This document shows, in pieces, positions 1 to 7,200 of a DNA stretch of 15,844 nt. This DNA is from Planctomycetales bacterium (GTDB lineage: Bacteria; Planctomycetota; Phycisphaerae; SM23-33). The DNA lies in NCBI GenBank assembly GCA_030592655.1, contig JAUVIQ010000045.1, positions 1-15,844 of the forward strand, in the 5' to 3' direction. A program made the translations under genes and the position numbers. The notes under the pieces are model-generated. The model was not told where the DNA came from. It did not search any database and saw only the letters and a program-made list of their open reading frames with translations. The first letter of the stretch is position 1, and each line of letters begins with the position of its first letter.

Positions 1-203
1 GTCTGCAATACTGGGATGGATCGGAATGGCAGGATTCCTCGTCAGGCACGAATCTCCCGCAGGCGATCCGCATCAGTCTGGGGACCAAACCGCTCGCCGA
101 AGACACCGCCGTTGAGGATTACCCCTTCGAGACAGTCTGTCGCGTTGTAACCATCCCAGCCGGGACGAATCAGGCCCAAAACGACCGCGGAGGACGAAGA
201 TGA
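1..203 (+). CDS. gspJ: GspJ-like minor pseudopilin, C-terminal fragment (partial, cut by left edge)
   Basis: The first complete codon begins at base 3, and the frame runs 66 codons to a TGA at 201-203. The fragment has YWDGSEW, then LPQAIRISL and a final strand ending CRVVTIPAG. This layout (a Trp-rich 'YW..G.W' segment, then 'LP.AI.I.L', then a strand carrying the last hydrophobic residues) is what I expect at the C terminus of type II secretion GspJ-family pseudopilins, where the globular domain ends in a beta sheet. GspJ is a minor pseudopilin that joins GspI and GspK in the tip complex of the pseudopilus at the inner membrane. The position directly upstream of gspK, with a 4-base ATGA overlap at 200-203, fits the usual I-J-K gene order. 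The N-terminal prepilin helix lies outside the window, so family membership rests on this short tail and on context. Confidence 0.72.
   Translation, partial: LQYWDGSEWQDSSSGTNLPQAIRISLGTKPLAEDTAVEDYPFETVCRVVTIPAGTNQAQNDRGGRR
189..194 (+). promoter_or_regulatory. Strong ribosome binding site for gspK
   Basis: GGAGGA lies 5 bases before the ATG at 200 and inside the last codons of the upstream pseudopilin gene. It supports the ATG at 200 as the real start of gspK, and together with the ATGA overlap it suggests translational coupling. Confidence 0.7.
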
Positions 204-1609
204 ACCGTGGAACGGTCATAGTGATGGTGTTGGTGATAGTGGCGATGCTCTCGCTGGCGGCGGTCGGACAAATGCTGATCGTTCAAAGCGAGACGGGTGC
301 AGCCGAAGCGTCCCGGGACGGACACCAGGCACGCGCAACGGCAATGAGCGGTCTCTACCGCGCAATGGCGCTTCTGGAAGCCTACCCGAATAACTACCAG
401 GCTCGCACCGACAGCCCCGAAATCTTCAAGGAACAACTCGTTACCGGCGATACCGAGACCGGCTGGCACTTCACCGTCTTCACCGGCGACACCTCCGATA
501 AGTCAGGCGCATCCGTTCGCTACGGTGTCGAAGACGAGGCAGGGAAAATCAACATCAACACCGCCTCGCCGGAAACACTCTCGGCCCTGCCGGGAATGAC
601 CGACGAACTCGTCGATTGCCTGATAGACTATCGCGACCGCGACAAGGAAACCCGCCAGTCCGGCGCTGAGCAGGACTACTACGACGCCCTGCCGACGCCC
701 TACCGCATCGCAAACGGCCCGCTGAGAACGCTGGAAGAACTGCTGCTGGTAAAAGGCTTCACCGGACCGGTCGTCTTCGGCGAAGACGCCAACCTCAACG
801 GTCTGCTGGAGCCGAACGAGGACGATGCCGACGAGACCTTTCCGCCAGACGACGGCGACGGGCAACTCAATCGAGGCTTGAGACCTTTCGCCACCGTCAT
901 CAGTTATGAACCGAACATCGACAACGAAGGCGCCGAGCGAATTAATATCAACAGGGAAAAACCGGACAGCCTGGTCGAGAAACTCAAAGAAGCCGGTTTC
1001 GGCGAGAATATCGTGAATTTTCTCAAGGCCGCTCGCAATGCCAATGTGAAATTCACCGATCCGTCACAGTTGCTCGGGATGAAACTGGAAGTTGAAGATA
1101 ACGGCGACTCTCGTCCGCGCAGGGGGCGACGACGACCCGCCGGTAAAAAGACCACCATAAAAAGCGGTGTGGACGCCGACAACCTGCCGCTGGTAATGGA
1201 CAAACTGACCATCGGCGGGCGTGGGCGTAAAGGTGAGAACCTTTTGTTCGGTCGGGTCAATATAAACAGTGCGCCGAAGGAAGTCCTCTCGGCCCTGCCG
1301 GGACTTGACGAAGACATCGCCCAGCAGATCGTGGATACCCGCGCCGGTCTGGATGAGCAGACCCGCTCCACGACGGCATGGATTTATACGCAGAACATTG
1401 TTTCGGATAAGGTGTTCAAGAAGGTATCTTCGCTGCTGACGGCGCGGAGTTACCAGTTTCGCGTCCGGTCGTTCGGGTATAGTCTGTCGTGTGGCCGATT
1501 CTGCACGCTGGAAGCAATAATTGACTCTGCCTTGGGAACGCCGAGAATAGTTTATCTGCGGGACCTGACGCACCTGGGCGTACCGATGAGGCCCAAAGGT
1601 ATCGAATGA
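200..1609 (+). CDS. gspK: Type II secretion minor pseudopilin GspK (469 aa)
   Basis: GspK is the large minor pseudopilin that caps the type II pseudopilus together with GspI and GspJ. The N terminus MNRG followed by a hydrophobic helix (residues 5-27) is a short prepilin-type leader; cleavage would fall after Gly4. As usual for GspK there is no Glu at mature position 5. The globular part carries the typical GspK phrase DEAGKININTASPE and three helix-hairpin-helix / SAM-like segments, at about residues 118-150 (ALPGM), 247-279, and 352-384 (VNINSAPKEVLSALPGL). Residues 194-226 form an Asp/Asn/Gly-rich insert that resembles EF-hand loops, with DANLNGLLEPNE and then DDGDGQ; it may bind calcium. 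A basic stretch (RPRRGRRRP, about residue 305) separates the second and third HhH segments. At 469 residues it is well above the roughly 320 of proteobacterial GspK. The start at 200 has a strong SD and overlaps the upstream stop by 4 bases. Confidence 0.93.
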   Translation: MNRGTVIVMVLVIVAMLSLAAVGQMLIVQSETGAAEASRDGHQARATAMSGLYRAMALLEAYPNNYQARTDSPEIFKEQLVTGDTETGWHFTVFTGDTSDKSGASVRYGVEDEAGKININTASPETLSALPGMTDELVDCLIDYRDRDKETRQSGAEQDYYDALPTPYRIANGPLRTLEELLLVKGFTGPVVFGEDANLNGLLEPNEDDADETFPPDDGDGQLNRGLRPFATVISYEPNIDNEGAERININREKPDSLVEKLKEAGFGENIVNFLKAARNANVKFTDPSQLLGMKLEVEDNGDSRPRRGRRRPAGKKTTIKSGVDADNLPLVMDKLTIGGRGRKGENLLFGRVNINSAPKEVLSALPGLDEDIAQQIVDTRAGLDEQTRSTTAWIYTQNIVSDKVFKKVSSLLTARSYQFRVRSFGYSLSCGRFCTLEAIIDSALGTPRIVYLRDLTHLGVPMRPKGIE

Positions 1610-1625
1610 TAGCAGATGTGAAATA

Positions 1626-3131
1626 ATGCTTAAATTTATCAGGCGAAAACACGTTGCGATTGATTATGACCGGCGCGAGGTCAGGATGGTGGTGTTCAGA
1701 TACGTCCGAGGCCGGCCTGTCATCGTCTCGCTGCACAGGGCGGAAATTCCCGAAGGCGCCGACTCAAGAGATGCGGTGTCGCTGGGCGGGTTCATCAAGA
1801 CACTTGTGGCGGACCTCGGACTCGGTGGCGCTCGGGCGGTGATGTGCGTCGGGCGGTCCCAGGCCGTTCTTAAAAGCCTGATGCTTCCGACTGGTGTCTC
1901 TTCAGACGAACTGGCGTCGATGGTGCAGTACCAGGTCTCCCGCGAGCTTCCATTCGCCGCCGACGAGGCGGTGGTCGATTTCACCCGTGGCGTTCATTGG
2001 GACACCGCCGGAGCCGAGGCCGACGGCGAAGTTACCACCGTTCTTGCAGCGGCGGTTCGCATTCCGGTAATCGAGACTGCCGGGAGAATCTGCGACGAAG
2101 CGGATCTGAAACTCGAACGTCTCGGACTGAGGCCTTACGCCAATCTGCGCGCGGTGTATCGGTCGGTCAGATGCGAACCGGGCGAGAGGATTCTACTGGT
2201 CGATATCACCTCCGACGAGGCTGAAATCGACGTGATGTGCGACGAATCGCTGGAGTTTTCGCGCTCGGCGGCGGTTACATCGCCCGAAGACCAGGCCGGT
2301 CCGGACGTCCGCCGAATCGTCGCCGAAGTAACCCGCTCGCTTCAGAGTTTCCACGCGACCCAGCCAGGTACGGAAATAGACGCCGCTCTTGTAGCCGGCG
2401 CTACCGGACTGGAAAAAGACCTGGTCGCCGCTCTGTCCGAATCGCTGTCGGTGCGCTGCGAACTGCTCGACCCCGCCGGCGGGTTCGCCGTCCAAACGAG
2501 CGAGGAGGCGTCGAGCTTCGCCGCTGCGCTTGGTCTGGCGTCGGTCGATATTCGCCGGGAATCGCTTCCTTTCGATTTCGTCAATCCAAAGCGCCCCGCG
2601 CCGCCCAAAAACACCCGGCGGATCAAAGCCATCGCAGCCGCTGCTGTCATTGTCGTCCTGCTGGGTGCAGGCGCACTGGCCGGCTCATCCCACATCAATC
2701 GCCTGAAAACCGACGTCAACAAACTGACCGTAAAAAAGAAAAAACTCCTCAAGACCAACAAGTCCCTGAAACGCATCAGCAAGCGTGTCAAGGCAGTCGA
2801 GACATGGGCTGACGCCGACTACCGATGGCTGGGTCAGTTGGCGCACCTGTCCAACACGCTTCCTGAAGCGAAGGCCCTGTACCTTACCGGTCTGGACTGT
2901 TCGCCGGGCAAGGTGATGCTGACCGGGCGTGTCGCCGACAGCGAAACGGTCTCGCTATTCGCCGAGAAACTGATGGATATGACCGGATACGAGGTTCGCC
3001 CGAAGGGAACGTCGGCGGTAAGGGATAAGTTCGGTTATACCATGCAGTTCCGCCTGGAGGTGCTGATTTCGCCCGACGCCAGACCTGTCGTAACGACCAG
3101 CCGACCGGCGGAAACGGAGTCCGATAAATGA
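1626..3131 (+). CDS. GspL-like inner-membrane platform protein: PilM-like domain fused to PilN-like domain (501 aa)
   Basis: Residues 1 to about 310 look like the actin-like PilM / cytoplasmic GspL fold. Visible parts are an N-terminal VAIDYDRREVRMVVF strand pair, MVQYQVSRELPF (the PilM 'E..K.iPF' region), ILLVDITSDEAEIDV, an FSRSA segment, AGATGLEKDL near the C terminus, and FAAALGLA. The glycines of the nucleotide-binding loops seen in PilM (DxG, GG) are replaced here (IDYD, VDIT, AGATG), so ATP binding is doubtful, as in GspL. A single membrane helix follows at about 333-353, then a Lys-rich coiled coil (about 355-395), then a periplasmic PilN / GspL-C ferredoxin-like domain (about 395-487). 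The protein would recruit the assembly ATPase to the membrane and pair with the next gene's product. The ATG at 1626 comes 16 bases after the gspK stop and has no convincing SD, so the start is less certain than the domains. The stop overlaps the next ATG (3128-3131). Confidence 0.85.
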   Translation: MLKFIRRKHVAIDYDRREVRMVVFRYVRGRPVIVSLHRAEIPEGADSRDAVSLGGFIKTLVADLGLGGARAVMCVGRSQAVLKSLMLPTGVSSDELASMVQYQVSRELPFAADEAVVDFTRGVHWDTAGAEADGEVTTVLAAAVRIPVIETAGRICDEADLKLERLGLRPYANLRAVYRSVRCEPGERILLVDITSDEAEIDVMCDESLEFSRSAAVTSPEDQAGPDVRRIVAEVTRSLQSFHATQPGTEIDAALVAGATGLEKDLVAALSESLSVRCELLDPAGGFAVQTSEEASSFAAALGLASVDIRRESLPFDFVNPKRPAPPKNTRRIKAIAAAAVIVVLLGAGALAGSSHINRLKTDVNKLTVKKKKLLKTNKSLKRISKRVKAVETWADADYRWLGQLAHLSNTLPEAKALYLTGLDCSPGKVMLTGRVADSETVSLFAEKLMDMTGYEVRPKGTSAVRDKFGYTMQFRLEVLISPDARPVVTTSRPAETESDK

Positions 3132-4231
3132 ATCGACGGGAGAAAATCCTCGTTGCCGTGGTCGGCTCGATACTGGGCGTGGTGATGCTTTACGGAGTGA
3201 TAAACCGCATGGTGCTGTCGCGCGGGCGGAAACTGTCGGCGCAGGCGCGATCTATCGGAGAATCCGTCAAAAAACTGGAAGCCGAGAACATACGGCTTGT
3301 CCAATACCGAGGTCTTTTCGCCGACTTCCGCGATCGCTCGTTCGCCGATAACCCTCCCCGCGCCAGTGTACTGGCCGACACCGCAATCAAACAACTGGCC
3401 AAACAGGCGGGGCTCGGACAAACCGATTACACCGTCGGCAGTTTCAGCGACTCGCGGAAGGCAAACGCCTATCGCGAACTGCTCTGCACGATTACAGGAA
3501 CCACCTCGCTGGAACGGATCAGCAATTTCCTATACCTGCTCGGTCGGGACCGGCATCTCCACCGCGTTACCCACCTTTCGCTCAAACGCCGCCAGGAAGG
3601 GCCGAGGCGAACAAAAGTATCCTTTTCGCTGCGATATTCGACGTTGGTGTTCGACGAAAACGTCCCGGCATCCGTCCCGCCAAGACCGACTGCGACCCGT
3701 CCGTCTGAAGCGGTCGGACTGAACACGCCGGAGCGGGAAATCTATAATGTAATCGCCTCCCGAAATATATTCAGGCCTTACGTGCGTCGTCCCGACCGGC
3801 ACAGACCCGATCCTCAACCCCAAACGCAGCCGGACATTGAGCCGGCGCTGCCGACGCCGCAGTCCGAGCGGCTCGTTGTAACGGGGCTGCCCGCCATCAA
3901 CGGGAAGCAGGAGGTGCACGTTGCGATACGAGGCCAGGACATAAAAAAGGTATTAAGAGTGGGCGACTCTCTGTCAATCGGTAAAATCGTGATGGTCGAT
4001 TATCGTCTAATGCCGATGCCGGGAAAACCACGCTTGATTTCTCAGAGCAGAGTGATTCTAAAAGCGGGAAAGAACTACTGGGCAGTCGAACGGGGACAAA
4101 GACTCGACCAGCGGCGGATACTCCGCCCGGAAGAATTACCGGAAAAACTCAGAACACCACCGGCTTCAACCCAGCCGACAACAATGCTCAATACGGTAGA
4201 AATAACGGAAACCGAAAAACCTCTTAAATGA
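3128..4231 (+). CDS. GspM/PilO-like protein fused to a GspC/PilP-like domain (367 aa)
   Basis: There is one N-terminal membrane helix (about residues 6-28, KILVAVVGSILGVVMLYGVI). It is followed by a coiled coil and a PilO/GspM-type periplasmic domain up to about residue 180 (TSLERISNFLYLLGRD, then a strand ending SFSLRYSTLVF). A Pro/Arg-rich linker leads to VIASRNIFRPY (about 208-218), which matches the 'xxSRNxFxP' segment that opens GspC HR and PilP-like domains. A second Pro-rich linker follows, then a small beta domain at about 248-345 (VVTGLPAINGKQEVHVAI, VLRVGDSLSIGKI, YWAVERGQRL) resembling the homology region that contacts the secretin N0 domain. The protein therefore appears to join two jobs, pairing with the GspL/PilN partner and docking to the secretin. 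GGAG at 3116-3119 precedes the ATG, and the ATGA overlap at 3128-3131 couples it to the gene upstream. Domain assignment is by motif and gene order, since the sequences are divergent. Confidence 0.8.
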   Translation: MNRREKILVAVVGSILGVVMLYGVINRMVLSRGRKLSAQARSIGESVKKLEAENIRLVQYRGLFADFRDRSFADNPPRASVLADTAIKQLAKQAGLGQTDYTVGSFSDSRKANAYRELLCTITGTTSLERISNFLYLLGRDRHLHRVTHLSLKRRQEGPRRTKVSFSLRYSTLVFDENVPASVPPRPTATRPSEAVGLNTPEREIYNVIASRNIFRPYVRRPDRHRPDPQPQTQPDIEPALPTPQSERLVVTGLPAINGKQEVHVAIRGQDIKKVLRVGDSLSIGKIVMVDYRLMPMPGKPRLISQSRVILKAGKNYWAVERGQRLDQRRILRPEELPEKLRTPPASTQPTTMLNTVEITETEKPLK

Positions 4232-4233
4232 TC

Positions 4234-4239
4234 AGGGAG
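4234..4239 (+). promoter_or_regulatory. Ribosome binding site that favours the inner start of the giant secretin
   Basis: AGGGAG lies 6 bases before the ATG at 4246. The alternative ATG at 4228 (ATGA overlap with the previous stop) has no SD-like sequence upstream. The SD therefore favours 4246, although the overlap pattern at other junctions in this operon would favour 4228. The difference is six residues at the start of the signal peptide. Confidence 0.6.
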
Positions 4240-4245
4240 TTAATT

Positions 4246-7200
4246 ATGTTCGTGCAACAAAGGATTGAAGCGGCGTTAGTAGTTACTTTGGTGTTGTTGC
4301 TTGCCTCGGCGGCTGTCGGTGAAACGACCACCGCCCCGGCAGACACAACCAAACCCGAAGCCGCAATCAAGCCGGCGCTAAAAACCGCCCCGCCAAGTGT
4401 CAAACCGACACAGGTCGAACCAGCCAACATCCGCTTTCAGTTCGAGGGTGAAACTTATCGCGACGTCGTGCGATTCATCTCACGAGCAGCCGGAAAACCG
4501 ATCCTCGGAGACCTGAAAGCGATTGAAGGGACGCTGACCTACTTCGACGCCAAGCCGTACACATATTCCGAAGCAATCGGCATCGTCAATCAGTTCCTGC
4601 AACTTCGGGGCTTCACCCTTATGGAGACGAACAGGTATCTCAAACTTGTCCCCCTTAAGGAAGTCGCCCGCCAGGGCGACCTTCCGGTCGTTCACGCCGG
4701 CGGCGACACCGAACCACGCCGAAGAGGCGACCAGATCGTAACGACGATAATCCCGCTGCATTACATAGACGCTGCCGACATTATCGACGTAATCAAGCCG
4801 ATGGTCCATTCCTTCGGAACGGTCAGCACCATGGGAAAAGGAAAGGGAAAGGGAAAAGGCGTCATCATTACCGATTGTATCGGAAACATCCGCCGGATTC
4901 AGAGGCTGCTGTCGGCAATCGACAAAGGTTCGCTGGCAGAGCAGCAATTGAAATACTATCGCCTCAAGACGGCGCCTGCGTCGGATGTAGCCAATCTGAT
5001 TAAGCAATTGTTCGCGGCGCCGAAAAAACCGACCGGTACACAGCGTCGTTTCGTCTGGAGCCGGGAACGCCGGCGGCTTGTTCCAACCCCACAGCCCGCT
5101 GCCGAAGCGCCCGACACTCCCGTAACCGTCGTTGCCGACGCCCGCTCCAACACCGTTATCGTGATCTGCTCGCCTTACAAGCAGGCCATAATCGCCGAGT
5201 TAATCGCCCGCGTGGACGTCGCCAAGCCGGAAGATGCCGAAACAAGCATCATTCGCGTCGTCAAACTGAAAAACGCCAAGGCAGCCGACCTGGCCAGGAC
5301 GATTCTAGCAACGGTCGGAACGAAGATAATTACCACAACGCATCCCAAGACCAAAAAAACAATGACACAGAAAGTGCCTCTGGCACAGGTAATGGCGGAC
5401 GTCGCCACCAATCGCCTGGTCATCTCGGCAGCGCCTGACGTGATGAAGAAAATTGACGGGATAATCACCGAGATAGACTCCGATGCCGTCCATGCCGGCA
5501 CCGTCCGCATCTTCGCCCTCAAGCACGCCAGGGCAGAACAGATCGCGCCGACGCTCCAGCGGATTTTCGGTCCGAAACAGGGACGGGGCAGACCCGCCAA
5601 ACCGACGACATTCCCGATCACCATCGTCGCCGATAAGCGAACAAACAGCCTTATCGTCAGCGCCATTGCCGACGATTTCGCAAAGGTTGAACGGATGCTG
5701 GCGAGCCTCGATGTCAAACCGGCCGACGAGGCCAAGATACAGATAAGGTCTTATGCCCTGACCAAAGCCAATGCCAAGGAAGCGGCCAGGTCGCTTTCGC
5801 GACTCTTTGCCGCGCATAAAGGCCCAAAAACCGAACCGCAGCCCCGGTTCGAGGCGGAATCAAAGTCCAATCAACTGATCGTCGCCGCCACCGCCGAGCA
5901 GTTTGAAACAATCGGCAAACTCATCAAGCAGATGCAGACCGTTACCAAAATGACGCTGCAGATGCGGATTTTCCGACTCAAGCACGCAAGGGCGGAAGAA
6001 ATAGCCCAGGTGCTGGAAAAGATCCTTCAGCCCAAAAAAGAACAGATACGCGACTGGTGGGGTAACGTGGTCGGTCAGCCAGGTGAAAGCAAGGTCCGCA
6101 TAGCCACCCAGAAGAAAGCCAACGCGGTAATTATCCAGGGTTCTCCGGAGGTAATCGCCTTCGCCGAGCAGATAATCAAGCAGTTCGACACCGAGACTGT
6201 CTCTGATGTCGTCATCGAGATCGTACCGCTGGTCAAGGCCGAGGCTGTCTCTCTGGCTAAAACCGTCAACCAGGCCTTGGCCGAGGACGTCAAACAGGAT
6301 GATCGCCCCTGGTGGGAGCAACCGCCAAAGCGGGACAAGCCCGTCGTTGAGCGTGCCGTCGTTATTCCGGAGTCTAATTCCAACTCCCTTCTCGTCCGCG
6401 GGCCTAAAGCCGAAGTCGCAAAGGCAGTAGCGTTGATAAAGCGTCTTGACGCCGGCGGCGCCGGTACAGGCACACAGGTGCGCGTCTTTGCGGTCAGGCA
6501 CGCCGAGGTAGGCCGGATAAGCAAAACCATCGAGGTGCTGTTCAAGCAGATAGTCAGCCAGCAGCGCCGTCGCGGGCGGCAAAATCGCGACGCCCCTGCC
6601 CCGTCGTCGTTCAGTATCGCCGCCGATGAACGGACCAGCTCGCTTATCGTCTCGACAAGCCCCGCAAATTTCACGGTGGTCGAGGCGCTCCTGAAACAAC
6701 TGGACGTGAAAGAAAACGTGGCGATGCGACAGATGCAGTACATCCCGCTGCTGCACGCCGACGCATTCGACCTGGCGAGGAAAATCGACGCGATGTTCGC
6801 CGACCGAAAGAGGGTCGATCAGCCTCTCATCGAGGCCGATATACAGGGAAACGGACTGACCATCGTCGCCAAAGAAGCCGACCTCCAAGCCATCGAGACC
6901 ATCATCGCCAAGGCAGACGACGCCGCTAAAGAAAATTACATCCAGGTTCGCGTTTTCACGCTCTCGCCCGAAATCCAGGCAGAAAGAATGGCCGAAATCC
7001 TCAAAAATGTCTATGAGCAGGTCAGCGGAAACGAAGTGAAGATCACCGACAAGATTCCGACCAGCGGGACCGAAAGCGACTCGAAAGACCTTTTTATGCT
7101 CGAAACGCCCGCCGACCCCCCTGCAATCGGAAAGGTCGAACCGCCTGTGGTGAACAAAGTCGAACCGGCAACCAAACCGGCGACAACTCAACCTTCAGGT

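Noticed and set aside
5860..7191. 443-codon minus-strand open frame, and similar ones at 12919-14010, 11317-12030 and 4480-5007
   Set aside because: Same reason: antisense shadows of the N1-type repeats and gate, with biased composition and no recognisable motif.
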